The notes beneath the pieces are model-generated. The model was not told the DNA's origin. It was given only the letters and a program-made list of their open reading frames with translations, and made no database searches. Source: Methylobacterium frigidaeris (GTDB taxonomy: Bacteria > Pseudomonadota > Alphaproteobacteria > Rhizobiales > Beijerinckiaceae). Taken from it: a stretch of DNA of 64,000 nucleotides. Position 1 is the first letter of the stretch, and each line of letters starts with the position of its first letter. Positions 32,724 to 41,254 of this stretch are shown in pieces. Location of the stretch: NCBI RefSeq assembly GCF_022179185.1, contig NZ_BPQJ01000001.1:248001-312000 (forward strand). The letters run 5' to 3'. The position numbers and the translations under genes are program-made.

Positions 32724-33772
32724 CGGGGAGCCTCTGCCACGGGGGTCCAGATCACGTCCTCGATCCGGCGGGCGCCGGTCGCCAGCATGACGAGCCGGTC
32801 GAAACCGAGCGCGATGCCGCTCGCCTCCGGCATCTGCCCGAGGGCGGCCAAGAAGTCCTCGTCGAGGGGATAGCGCTCGCCGTAGACCCGCTCCTTCTCG
32901 TCCATCTCGGCGGAAAAGCGCCGGCGCTGCTCGTCGGCGTCGGTCAGCTCGCCGAAGGCGTTGGCGAGCTCGACGCCGCAGCAATACAGTTCGAAGCGCT
33001 CCGCCACCCGCGGATCGGCCGGGCTCGGCCGGGCGAGGGCGGCTTCGGGGATCGGGTACTCGCACAGGATCGTCGCCCGGCCGCGACCCAGCGCCGGCTC
33101 GACCCGCTCGACCATCACCCGGCTGAACAGGTCGGCCCAGGTGTCGTCGGGCGCGGTGCGGATCCCGGCGGCCTGGAGCGCGGCGGCGAGCCCGGCCCGG
33201 TCGGTGCTGCCGTCGGGCGCCACCGTTGCCAGGAGGTCGATGCCGGCGTAGCGCCGGAAGCCCTCCGCCACCGTCAGGCGCTCCGGCTCGGCGAACGGAT
33301 CGGCCTCGGTCCCGCGCCAGTTGACGCGTCTTGCGCCCGTGGTCTCGGCGGCGAGGGCCAGCAGGGCGGCGCAGTCCCGCATCAGGCTGTCGTAGGTCTC
33401 CCCCGCCCGGTACCATTCGAGCATGGTGAATTCCGGATGGTGCAAAGCCCCGCGCTCGCGGTTGCGGTAGACGGGCCCGAGGCTGAACAGTCGGGTCTCG
33501 CCCGCCGCCAGCAGCTTCTTGCAGGCGAATTCCGGCGACGTGTGGAGATAGAGCGGCAGCAAAGCCCCGTCCGGCCCGATCGCCGTGGTGGCGAAGGCCG
33601 AGAGATGCGCCTCGTTGCCGGGCGAGACCTGGAGGATGGCGGCCTCGACCTCGACGAAGTCGCGGGCTGAAAACCACGCCCGCAGGGAGGCGGCGATGCG
33701 GTTGCGAGCGATCAGCCGCGGCCGGCGGTCGGCATGGACGTGGGGGGCCCACCAGGGCGAGGCGGAGGTCAT
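32720..33772 (-). CDS. epmA: EF-P--(R)-beta-lysine ligase
   Basis: 350 residues, class II lysyl-tRNA-synthetase-like catalytic domain without an anticodon domain (GenX/PoxA). Motif 2 region is YRNRERGALHHPEFTMLEWYRAG; motif 3 is SGIALGFDRLVML. It activates (R)-beta-lysine with ATP and transfers it to a lysine of EF-P. It is divergent from efp, sharing a ~166-bp promoter region, and coupled to epmB. Confidence 0.94.
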   Translation of the reverse strand: MTSASPWWAPHVHADRRPRLIARNRIAASLRAWFSARDFVEVEAAILQVSPGNEAHLSAFATTAIGPDGALLPLYLHTSPEFACKKLLAAGETRLFSLGPVYRNRERGALHHPEFTMLEWYRAGETYDSLMRDCAALLALAAETTGARRVNWRGTEADPFAEPERLTVAEGFRRYAGIDLLATVAPDGSTDRAGLAAALQAAGIRTAPDDTWADLFSRVMVERVEPALGRGRATILCEYPIPEAALARPSPADPRVAERFELYCCGVELANAFGELTDADEQRRRFSAEMDEKERVYGERYPLDEDFLAALGQMPEASGIALGFDRLVMLATGARRIEDVIWTPVAEAPR

Positions 33773-33938
33773 GCGGCGGGTATCATCGGCGAGGTCATGG
33801 GACAGCGGGCGACTGGCGGTCGCGCCTGAGATGCGATAGGGCGGGCCGAAGGCATCCTCTGCCGGCGCGGCGCGCGAAGCCCGCGGCTTGGCGGACGCCG
33901 CCGCTTTCTGTCAACGCTTCCAGTCCAGGATTCGCCCC

Positions 33939-34508
33939 GTGCCGAAGGTCATCGCCAGCTCTCTCCGCAAAGGCAACGTCGTCGACAAGGACGGCCGGCT
34001 CTATGTGATCCTCTCCGCCGAGAACATCCATCCCGGCAAGGGCACCCCGGTCACCCAGCTCGACATGCGCCGGATCACCGACGGGGTGAAGGTCTCGGAG
34101 CGCTACCGCACCACCGAGCAGGTCGAGCGCGCCTATGTCGAGGACCGGGAGCACACCTTCCTGTACAGCGACGGCGAGGGGTTCCACTTCATGAACCCGG
34201 AATCCTACGAGCAGCTCGCCGTGCCGGAGGACGTGATCGGCGACCAGGCCGCCTACCTGCAGGAGGGCATGGCGGTGATGCTCTCGACCCATAACGGCGT
34301 GCCGCTGGCGATCGAGCTGCCCCAGCGGGTGACCCTCGAGGTGACGGACACCGAGCCGGTCACCAAGGGCCAGACCGCCTCCTCGTCCTACAAGCCCGCC
34401 ACGCTCTCGAACGGCGTGCGCACCCTGGTGCCGCCGCATATCGGCACCGGCACCCGCATCGTCGTCATGACGGCCGACGGCTCCTACGTCGAGCGCGCCA
34501 AGGATTGA
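33939..34508 (+). CDS. efp: Elongation factor P
   Basis: 189 residues (GTG start). Three-domain EF-P that relieves ribosome stalling at polyproline. The modified loop reads IHPGKGTP with Lys34 at the tip, the residue lysylated by the EpmA/EpmB pathway, and both enzyme genes are divergent next door. The C-terminal motif [19 protein letters not shown] is typical. A start further upstream (33888) is not supported, because the family N-terminus begins at [12 protein letters not shown]. Confidence 0.95.
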   Translation: MPKVIASSLRKGNVVDKDGRLYVILSAENIHPGKGTPVTQLDMRRITDGVKVSERYRTTEQVERAYVEDREHTFLYSDGEGFHFMNPESYEQLAVPEDVIGDQAAYLQEGMAVMLSTHNGVPLAIELPQRVTLEVTDTEPVTKGQTASSSYKPATLSNGVRTLVPPHIGTGTRIVVMTADGSYVERAKD

Positions 34509-34516
34509 TGATGACG

Positions 34517-34538
34517 GGCAGGGGCTAGCCCCCGCCCG
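34517..34538. terminator. Shared hairpin between convergent genes
   Basis: GGGCAGGGGC and GCCCCCGCCC form a nearly perfect 10-bp stem with a TA loop (one mismatch). It sits just after the efp stop and overlaps the stop codon of the convergent membrane-protein gene. It has no T-tract, so its efficiency is uncertain. Confidence 0.4.
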
Positions 34539-35427
34539 CATCCCTGAAGCAGGTCCGCGACACCGCGATCGCCCGGGCCTGCTCCTCGACCTTGTAATCG
34601 CCGCCGGCCCGCCACAGGCCCTCGCCGCGCAGGCGCACCAGCACGCAGCGCGCCGCCACCCGGCAGGCCCCCTCGCCGCCCCCGGCCTCGGCGCAGTTCG
34701 CCCGGTACTCGCGCAGGAACTGCGCCTCCCCCGCCCGCGGATGCGGCCCGGTCAGCGCCGCGACCCCGTAGAGCAGCCCGAGCAGCAGGGGCTGGTGCAC
34801 GAGATAGACCGCGAGGCTGTGCCGCCCGGCGAGCGTGGCGAGCCGCCCGACCCGGTCGCGCGGCACCCAGGCCCCGAGGCTCGAGGCCGCCAGACGCGGC
34901 AGACCGAGCCGGCCGAGCCCGACGCCCGCCAGCACGAAGCCGAACCATGGAAACAGCGGCACGTAGTCGTTCGTCGTCGGCACGGTGGCGCCGAGCCCGA
35001 GGACGAGCAGCCCCGGCGCGTCGAGGAGGGCCGGCGCGCCCGCGAGGGCGGCGAGCGTCGGCCCGGCGAAGACGAGCGCGGCGACGAGCGCGACCACGGG
35101 CAGCGGCGCCGCGAGCGCCGGCAGCGCCAGCACGCTCGACAGGGCGATGCAGTGCAGGATGCCGAAGAAGATCCACGAATCGGGAAACAGCCAGCGGGTG
35201 GCGAGGGAGATCAGCCCCGCCGCCAGGGCGATGCGCCCGAGGCGCGCCAGGTAGGGGCGCCACCACCCGGAGCGCCGGCCCCGCGCCAGGACGAGGCTCA
35301 CCCCGACCAGTACCAGGAAGCTGCCGGCGATGCCGTGCGCCGCCGCCCGCCCGGCCGGCGACAGGGCGGCGTTCCCGGGCGTCAGCCGCAGGAAGCCGAG
35401 GTCCCAGATCAGGTGGTAGAGCGCCAT
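34525..35427 (-). CDS. DUF1624 membrane protein (heparan N-acetyltransferase-like catalytic domain)
   Basis: 300 residues from the first ATG, with about eight hydrophobic segments. MALYHLIWDLGFL and HSLAVYLVHQPLLLGLLYG match the DUF1624/acyltransferase-3-like family. The family normally begins with an 'R...IDLARGVALLAM' stretch. That stretch is encoded directly upstream in the same open frame (RRLAVIDLARGVALLAM) back to ~35508, but without ATG, GTG or TTG. The true start is probably a rare ATT at 35508, preceded by GGAG. Inner membrane; the C-terminal ~60 residues with several cysteines may be periplasmic. Confidence 0.8.
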   Translation of the reverse strand: MALYHLIWDLGFLRLTPGNAALSPAGRAAAHGIAGSFLVLVGVSLVLARGRRSGWWRPYLARLGRIALAAGLISLATRWLFPDSWIFFGILHCIALSSVLALPALAAPLPVVALVAALVFAGPTLAALAGAPALLDAPGLLVLGLGATVPTTNDYVPLFPWFGFVLAGVGLGRLGLPRLAASSLGAWVPRDRVGRLATLAGRHSLAVYLVHQPLLLGLLYGVAALTGPHPRAGEAQFLREYRANCAEAGGGEGACRVAARCVLVRLRGEGLWRAGGDYKVEEQARAIAVSRTCFRDAGGG

Positions 35428-35804
35428 CGCCAGGAGCGCGACGCCGCGGGCGAGATCGATGACGGCGAGGCGCCGGGCCGGCGCAGCGGAAGGGGGCGGA
35501 GTCTGAATCGGGATGATCTCCGGGACGGCGGACGGGTGCCGTCATAGCCGAGCCAGGCGCTCCTGCCCGCCCCTGCGGCCAAAACGCGCAGCGTTGGATG
35601 CGGAAGCGCCTCTCGTGCTGCAATCCCCACGCGCTTCCGCGAATGTCTGCCTCCCGGGATTGCAGAATGGACACGGCCGAGGCGAATCCGGCGAGGACAT
35701 CGCCCATCCGGCGTCTCAACTCGGCCGATTTGGGCTTCCCCGAAGTCATGACTTTGTTAATCTGCCGGTGAAGCGCGCGACGCGATTCGAGTGGGTTGCT
35801 TACG

Positions 35805-36443
35805 ATGTCGGACGAGTTCGGTTCAGGCCCTGCCTGGGAACGGCCGGTGGGCGCGTTCGGAGAAGGCGCGCGCGACACCCGGCCCGGGCTCGACGCGGCG
35901 GTGGAACGCCCGACCGAACTCGTCGAGGTCAGCGGCCGCATCAAGTGGTTCGACGTGGCGAAGGGGTTCGGCTTCATCGTGCCGGATAGCGGCGCGCCCG
36001 ACGTGCTGCTCCACGTCACCTGCCTGCGCCGCGACGGTCATCAGAGCGCCAGCGAGGGCGCCCGGATCGTGGTCGAGGCGGTGCAGCGCCCGCGCGGCTG
36101 GCAGGCCTTCCGGGTGGTCTCCCTCGACCAGTCGACGGCGACCCACCCGGCGGAATTGCCGATGCCGCGCACCCACGTCACCGTGGTGCCGACGAGCGGG
36201 CTCGAGACCGCGGTGGTGAAGTGGTTCAACCGCCTGCGCGGCTTCGGCTTCCTGAGCCGCGGCGACGGCACGCCGGACATCTTCGTCCACATGGAGACCC
36301 TGCGGCGCTACGGCATCGCCGAGCTGAAGCCCGGCGAGCACGTCATGGTGCGCTACGGCGACGGCTCTAAGGGCCTGATGGCCGCCGAGGTGCGCCTGCT
36401 GACCGAAGCGGGAGCGGGAGGGGGACCGCCCTCGTCCCACTGA
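35805..36443 (+). CDS. Double cold-shock-domain protein
   Basis: 212 residues with two cold-shock domains: the first at ~46-110 ([18 protein letters not shown]), the second at ~145-205 ([18 protein letters not shown], then [14 protein letters not shown]). Both keep the aromatic RNP1/RNP2 surface, so it should bind single-stranded RNA or DNA. The first domain has LLHVTCLRR in place of the usual FVH motif. Two-domain CSPs are typical of alphaproteobacteria. The start is the ATG at 35805; a TTG nine bases earlier is less likely. Monocistronic by spacing. Confidence 0.9.
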   Translation: MSDEFGSGPAWERPVGAFGEGARDTRPGLDAAVERPTELVEVSGRIKWFDVAKGFGFIVPDSGAPDVLLHVTCLRRDGHQSASEGARIVVEAVQRPRGWQAFRVVSLDQSTATHPAELPMPRTHVTVVPTSGLETAVVKWFNRLRGFGFLSRGDGTPDIFVHMETLRRYGIAELKPGEHVMVRYGDGSKGLMAAEVRLLTEAGAGGGPPSSH

Positions 36444-36534
36444 GCCGCGGGCGCCACGAGGCATTTTCGATTCGCCTGTGTTTCCGGCGGCGAAGCCCCA
36501 TCCCCTTCGCACCAGAATGCGCTAGCTCACGCCT

Positions 36535-37026
36535 ATGTCGCTCCGCTTCGCACGGCCTCTCGCCGCCTCGCCGCGTCGGCTCCTCGCCGCGCTCGTCCTC
36601 CTGCTCCTGCCGGCACTGGCGCCCTCCGGTGCCCTCGCCGACGGCCCGTTCGAGCCGTTGACCATCGCGTCCCGCTCCGGACGCCACACCTTCCAGGTCG
36701 AGGTGATGCGCGACGATGCCGGGCGGGCTCAAGGGCTGATGTTCCGCCGCACCATGGCGCCGGACCGCGGCATGCTGTTCGACTTCGAGCGCACCGCCCC
36801 GGTGGCGATGTGGATGAAGAACACCTACCTGCCGCTCGACATGCTGTTCATCCGCGCCGACGGCACGGTGGCGCGCATCGCCACGGATACCGAGCCGCTC
36901 TCGACCCGCACCATCCCGTCCGGCGAGCCGGTGCTCGGCGTGCTCGAGCTCAATGCCGGCACCGCCGCGCGCCTCGGCCTGCACCCGGGCGACAGGGTCG
37001 AGCACCCGCTCTTCCGCGGGCGCTGA
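36535..37026 (+). CDS. DUF192 family exported protein
   Basis: 163 residues. An N-terminal signal peptide (RRLLAALVLLLLPALAPSGALA) precedes a DUF192 domain: EVMRDDAGRAQGLMFRRTM, MLFDFERTAPVAMWMKNTY, PLDMLF and VLELNAGTAARLGLHPGD. Periplasmic protein of unknown function, common next to cold-shock genes in this group, as here (91 bp after the CSP gene). Confidence 0.9.
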   Translation: MSLRFARPLAASPRRLLAALVLLLLPALAPSGALADGPFEPLTIASRSGRHTFQVEVMRDDAGRAQGLMFRRTMAPDRGMLFDFERTAPVAMWMKNTYLPLDMLFIRADGTVARIATDTEPLSTRTIPSGEPVLGVLELNAGTAARLGLHPGDRVEHPLFRGR

Positions 37027-37060
37027 AGACATCCGGCGGCGCGCCGCCGGGATGCCCGCG

Positions 37061-37276
37061 TCAGAAGCCGCGGTTCGAGATGCTCGGGATCGACGGCTGC
37101 GTGAAGACGCGGTTCACGTCGGGCCGACGCTGCGTCCCGTTGGTGTCGTTCGAGCGCACGTAGTTCTTGGTGTCGAAGGTCTCGGCGAGGCCGGTGCCGC
37201 GCGAGTCGTTGGTGCTGGTGCAGGCGGCGGCGAGACTCGCGAGGGTGAGCGCCGCAGCGATACGAAGGAGACGCAT
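37061..37276 (-). CDS. Small putative lipoprotein
   Basis: 71 residues. A lipoprotein signal ends in LASLAAAC with the lipidated Cys at position 19. The mature ~52 residues (TSTNDSRGTG...VFTQPSIPSISNRGF) are hydrophilic and without a recognised domain. An AGGA lies upstream. It is convergent with the DUF192 gene. Confidence 0.7.
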   Translation of the reverse strand: MRLLRIAAALTLASLAAACTSTNDSRGTGLAETFDTKNYVRSNDTNGTQRRPDVNRVFTQPSIPSISNRGF

Positions 37277-37507
37277 GGAAGATCCTGACTTTCCGGTTTC
37301 TCGAACCGCGGGCTTCGAATCGAAGGCGTCTTGGCTCTGACAATCCGGCCGGGGTGCCCGGCTGCCGCTCCCCCGTCAAGGCATCGGCGGCCCTGCCGGC
37401 GGTAAACCTCTCTCCCTGTGCCCCCCGCGCCGCGGTGCGCGGAATGTGTGGAGGGCTGCGATTCTCCGGCTGGCGGAGTCCCGAGCTTTGCGCGAGAGTC
37501 CGGGCCG

Positions 37508-37756
37508 ATGAGCAACGTCGTTCCCCTGCTGCGCCCGCGCCCGGCGCCCGATGCCGCCGCCCGCGCCACCGCAGCGGTCGTCTCCGACCTGGTGACGATC
37601 GCCGAGCAGCTGCACGACATCGGCGCCCGCGCCGCCGCCCTCGGCCGACCGCGCACGGAGGCCGAGCGCACGGTGCAGATGGTGCTGGACGCCGTGACGT
37701 CGATCGAGCGCGCCCTCGATACGATCACGGATGGCGGGGATTTCACGCCGTTCTGA
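37508..37756 (+). CDS. Hypothetical small protein
   Basis: 82 residues, not recognised. Mostly helical (RATAAVVSDLVTIAEQLHDIG; EAERTVQMVLDAVTSIERALD), with a short polar N-terminus. It lies 14 bp upstream of the AAC(3)-I-like gene, so the two are probably cotranscribed. No signal peptide or catalytic motif. Confidence 0.55.
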   Translation: MSNVVPLLRPRPAPDAAARATAAVVSDLVTIAEQLHDIGARAAALGRPRTEAERTVQMVLDAVTSIERALDTITDGGDFTPF

Positions 37757-37770
37757 GCGGCCAGCCGCGC

Positions 37771-38223
37771 ATGTCCGTCTCGGTCCGCCGCCTCTCCCCC
37801 ACCGACATTCCTCTGCTGCGTGACCTCAACCGGCTGTTCGGCCAAGCCTTCGAGGATTCTATCGGCTACGGCTCTGCGCCACCCAGCGACGCGTATCTGG
37901 CGGACCTGCTGGCGAAGGAGCACGTCTTCGTGCTGGTCGCCCTCATGGAGGGGGACGTGGCGGGCGGCCTAGTGGCCTACGCCCTCGACAAGATCGAGCA
38001 GGCCCGGCGCGAGGTCTACGTCTACGACCTGGCGGTCGACGCGCCGCATCGGCGCCGGGGCGTTGCCACGGCCCTCATCGAGCACCTGCGGGCTACCTGC
38101 GGCGCCACGGTGATCTTCGTCCAGGCCGATCCGGGCGACGAGGCCGCCATCGCGCTCTACACCAAGCTCGGCGAGCGCGAGGACGTGCATCACTTCGACA
38201 TCCCGGTCGCGCCGAGGGCGTGA
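37771..38223 (+). CDS. GNAT acetyltransferase, AAC(3)-I-like
   Basis: 150 residues. The sequence follows the aminoglycoside 3-N-acetyltransferase I family along its whole length: FGQAFEDSIGYGSAPPSDAYL, VYDLAVDAPHRRRGVATALI (acetyl-CoA binding) and IFVQADPGDEAAIALYTKLG, ending in EDVHHFDIP. Family members acetylate gentamicin-type aminoglycosides using acetyl-CoA. It is chromosomal-looking, with composition like its neighbours and no mobile element nearby, so it may be an intrinsic homologue with another natural substrate. Resistance is not demonstrated by sequence. Confidence 0.85.
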   Translation: MSVSVRRLSPTDIPLLRDLNRLFGQAFEDSIGYGSAPPSDAYLADLLAKEHVFVLVALMEGDVAGGLVAYALDKIEQARREVYVYDLAVDAPHRRRGVATALIEHLRATCGATVIFVQADPGDEAAIALYTKLGEREDVHHFDIPVAPRA

Positions 38224-38227
38224 CGGC

Positions 38228-38953
38228 TCAAGCCCCAGCGTCGAGCACGCTGCGGAACACCGCGCCGTAATGGCAGGCCGCCGCCGCCAGCACGAAGCCG
38301 TGCCAGATCGCGTTCTGGAACGGCAATTGCCGCCAGACGTGGAAGATCACCCCGAGGGAGTAGAGCAGGCCGCCGGCGGCCAGCAGCCACAGGGCGCCGG
38401 GCGACAAGGCGGCGATGACCGATTCGTAGGCCATCAACCCGCTCCAGCCCAGGGCCAGATAGAGCGCGATCGCCAAGCGGTCGAAGCGGCCGGGCAGGGT
38501 CAGCTTGACGGCGGCGCCCGCCACCGCCACGAGCCAGATCCCGGCGAGCAGCCCGAAGGCGAAGCCGTCGGTGCCGACGAGAGCCACGAGCGGCGTGTAG
38601 GTGCCGGCGATCATCAGGAAGATGGTGGCATGGTCGGCCCGGCGCAGGCGCCATTTGAGCCGGCCGACCGGACACATGTTGTAGGCCGCCGAGGTGCCGA
38701 GCATCGCCACGAGGCCGGCGGCATAGATCGCGACTGCGATCTTCTCCGACGGCGCGAGGGTCGAGAGGGCGGCGCTGATCGTCAGCGCCAGGGCGCCGAT
38801 CACGCCCAGGCTCACCCCGACCACGTGCACGACGCCGTCCGCCAGCAATTCACGGGGCGTGTAGGTCCAGGCGAGGCTCAAGGGACGGCCGTCCGGGGCG
38901 AAGCGCGGGACGGGAGCTGAGGACACGTCTGGGTAAGACTCCTGCACAGACAT
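38228..38953 (-). CDS. Hemolysin III / TrhA family membrane protein
   Basis: 241 residues with seven hydrophobic segments. PAQR/HlyIII family motifs: DGVVHVVGVSLG near the N-terminus, ADHATIFLMIAGTYTPL in the centre, and FQNAIWHGFVLAAAACHYGAVF at the C-terminus, with the conserved metal-binding His residues. Bacterial TrhA is linked to membrane energetics/lipid homeostasis; the hemolysin name is historical. Start MSVQESYP is chosen by the family N-terminus. It is convergent with the acetyltransferase gene (4-bp gap). Confidence 0.88.
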   Translation of the reverse strand: MSVQESYPDVSSAPVPRFAPDGRPLSLAWTYTPRELLADGVVHVVGVSLGVIGALALTISAALSTLAPSEKIAVAIYAAGLVAMLGTSAAYNMCPVGRLKWRLRRADHATIFLMIAGTYTPLVALVGTDGFAFGLLAGIWLVAVAGAAVKLTLPGRFDRLAIALYLALGWSGLMAYESVIAALSPGALWLLAAGGLLYSLGVIFHVWRQLPFQNAIWHGFVLAAAACHYGAVFRSVLDAGA

Positions 38954-39044
38954 CGGGCCTCCGCGGCTCGGGTCCGGGAGACGGCCTCCCGGTTGATCGA
39001 AGTTAAAGCGGAAGCATGAACGTGGGACGAACGTTCCCGCGTCC

Positions 39045-40163
39045 TCACGCCGCCCGCGCGGTGGCCGCCGGCGACCGGGACAGCCGGGCCTCGCCGGGCA
39101 CACGGCAGAGCCGGGCATGGGCGCTCACCATGCCGAGCACCAGCATGGCGGCGACCTGGTGGGCGAGGGCCGCCCAGAGCGGCACCACCAGGAGCAGCGT
39201 CACGATGCCGAGCGCCGCCTGCGCGGCGACGAGGCCGGCGAGCGCCGTCGCCCGCCGCTTCGCGCCGGTGCCCGGCAGGGTGCGCCGCGCATCGACGGCG
39301 TGGAGCACGGCGAGGATCAGCAGCGCGTAGGCGGTCAGCCGGTGGTTGAATTGCACCAAGGCGACGTTGTCCACGAAGTTCTCGATCCAGGGCGTGCCAG
39401 CGAAGAGACCGCCGGGAACGAGGCCGCCATCCATCAGCGGCCAGGTGTTGTACGTCAGTCCCGCCTTCGAGCCGGCCACGAGACCACCGAGCGCGATCTG
39501 CACCAGCACCAGAACCATCAGGGCGAGGGCGGTCCGCGAGAGCCGCGCCGGCACCACCTCGTCGCGACGCCGGTCGAGACCGGAGGCGATCCAGACGAGG
39601 CCTGCGTAGATCGCGCTCGCGAGGGTCAGGTGCAGGGCGAGCTTGACCGGCGCCACCGCAATCATGCCGGGCTGGAGGCCGGAGGCGACCATGATCCAGC
39701 CCACCGCCCCCTGCAGGCCGCCGAGCACGCCGAGGCCGAGCAGGCCGAACCCTAAGCGCCGGTCGATCTGCCCGCGCCACCAGAAGACCAGGAGCGGCAG
39801 GAAGAAGGCGAGGCCGATCAGGCGGCCGAGCAGCCGGTGGCCCCATTCCCAGCCGTAGATGAACTGGAACTCGGACAGGCTCATGCCCTGGTTGAGCAGC
39901 TTGTACTGGGGCGTCGCCTGGTACTTGGCGAATTCCTGCGCCCAGGCCTCGGCCGAGAGCGGCGGGATCGCGCCGGTCACCGGCTTCCACTCGGTGATCG
40001 ACAGGCCGGAGCCGGTCAGCCGGGTCGCGCCCCCAACCGCCACCATCGCCACCACCAGGGCGGCCATGACGAAGAGCCAGGTCCGTACGGCGCGGCGGGA
40101 CCGGGGCGCTGCGGCGGCGGGCGCCGCTTGCGGGGCGAGGCTGATCGAGGAGGTGCTGCTCAT
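39045..40163 (-). CDS. ctaA: Heme A synthase (COX15/CtaA)
   Basis: 372 residues with eight membrane segments. It converts heme O to heme A for the aa3 cytochrome oxidase. Motifs are GGATRLTGSGLSITEWKPVTG, EFQFIYGWEWGHRLLGRLIG (with conserved His) and VALVQFNHRLTAYALLILAVLHA (second His pair). Alphaproteobacterial two-repeat type. The start at 40163 fits the family; the open frame extends further upstream with noncoding character. Confidence 0.94.
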   Translation of the reverse strand: MSSTSSISLAPQAAPAAAAPRSRRAVRTWLFVMAALVVAMVAVGGATRLTGSGLSITEWKPVTGAIPPLSAEAWAQEFAKYQATPQYKLLNQGMSLSEFQFIYGWEWGHRLLGRLIGLAFFLPLLVFWWRGQIDRRLGFGLLGLGVLGGLQGAVGWIMVASGLQPGMIAVAPVKLALHLTLASAIYAGLVWIASGLDRRRDEVVPARLSRTALALMVLVLVQIALGGLVAGSKAGLTYNTWPLMDGGLVPGGLFAGTPWIENFVDNVALVQFNHRLTAYALLILAVLHAVDARRTLPGTGAKRRATALAGLVAAQAALGIVTLLLVVPLWAALAHQVAAMLVLGMVSAHARLCRVPGEARLSRSPAATARAA

Positions 40164-40318
40164 GGGGGTCCGCTTAGCGGCGGGGAGCGCTCCCGCGCAA
40201 CGTCCTGCGGTGCCGCACCAGGCTATGGCCTCACTCGGCCATGGTCGCCCGCGAGACCCGGCATGACCCGGAGCCCGCTCTCGCCCGGCATCCGAAAATT
40301 CCTGTGCCGACTCCCCAC

Positions 40319-40365
40319 CTGTCCTAATTGACAGACAGCAACCTGTCTTCATAATCGGACAGGTA
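40319..40365 (+). promoter_or_regulatory. Sigma-70 promoter overlapped by repeated GntR-type half-sites
   Basis: TTGACA (40328-40333) and CATAAT (40350-40355) with a 16-bp spacer form a near-consensus promoter. Over it lie repeated half-sites CCTGTC/GACAG: CTGTC-N6-GACAG (40319-40334), the palindrome AGACAGCAACCTGTCT (40333-40348) and CCTGTC-N9-GGACAGG to ~40363. This is a natural operator for the GntR regulator encoded 70 bp downstream, giving autoregulation and control of the following operon. Confidence 0.7.
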
Positions 40366-40435
40366 GGCGCGGTCAGATCCCGTGGGGATCGCGCCGCGCC
40401 GCCCACGAAGCAAGCCGCGAGCCAGGGATGGCCCC

Positions 40436-41254
40436 GTGACCTCCGTGATCGAACCGCACAAGGCGCGCCGGCTCTACCTGCTGCTGCGCGACCAGATCAC
40501 CAGCGGCCGGCTGCCTCCCGGGGCGCGGCTGCCCGGCGAGCCGGCGCTCGCCGCCGAGCATGGCTTGGCGCGGGTGACCGTGCGGCGCGCCCTCGATCTC
40601 CTGGCCGGCGAGGGGCTGGTGCGGCGGCGGGCCGGGTCCGGCACCTTCGTGCAGGGGTCGGCCGGTCCCCGGCCGGTGGTCGGCGACCTGCCGAACCTGC
40701 TCTTAGGGTTGATCGCCATGGGCCGGGCGACCGGCGTGCGGCTCCTGTCCTTCGAGTACGTCGCGGCCCCGGCGGCGATCGCCGAGGCGCTGCTGCTGGA
40801 GCCCGGCGAGCGGGTGCAGCGCTCGGTGCGCGTCCGCCTGATCGACGGCCAGCCCTTCTCCTACCTCACCACCCACGTGCCCGAGCGGGTCGGCCTCTCC
40901 TACTCGGAGGCGGATCTCGCGGCGACGCCGCTCCTCGAATTGATGGAGCGCTCCGGCGTCACCGCCGACCGGGCGACGCAGGCGATCGGCGCGACGCTCG
41001 CCGGCCCCGAGGTGGCGCAGGCCCTCGACCTCGAGGTCGGATCGGCGCTCATCGACCTGACCCGGGTGGTGTTCGACCCGTCCGGCCGCGGCGTCGAGCA
41101 CCTGCACGCGCTCTACCGGCCGGACCGCTACGCCTTCCAGATGGACCTCCTGCGCACGGGTGACGCCGGCGAGCGACGCTGGACGCCCGCCATCCCCCGC
41201 CCGGTCAAGCCCGAGACCCGTTCCCGCTCCGCCCACAGGAGGCCCGCCCCGTGA
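40436..41254 (+). CDS. GntR/HutC-family transcriptional regulator
   Basis: 272 residues (GTG start). An N-terminal winged helix (~8-75; LRDQITSGRLPPGARLPGE, RVTVRRALDLLAGEGLVRRR) precedes a UTRA effector domain (~90-235; SVRVRLIDGQPFSYLTTHVPE). HutC-type members repress catabolic operons until a small-molecule ligand binds. It is the first gene of the catabolic operon; its stop overlaps the GTG of the importer's binding protein (GTGA). The predicted operator is at 40319-40365. Confidence 0.92.
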   Translation: MTSVIEPHKARRLYLLLRDQITSGRLPPGARLPGEPALAAEHGLARVTVRRALDLLAGEGLVRRRAGSGTFVQGSAGPRPVVGDLPNLLLGLIAMGRATGVRLLSFEYVAAPAAIAEALLLEPGERVQRSVRVRLIDGQPFSYLTTHVPERVGLSYSEADLAATPLLELMERSGVTADRATQAIGATLAGPEVAQALDLEVGSALIDLTRVVFDPSGRGVEHLHALYRPDRYAFQMDLLRTGDAGERRWTPAIPRPVKPETRSRSAHRRPAP

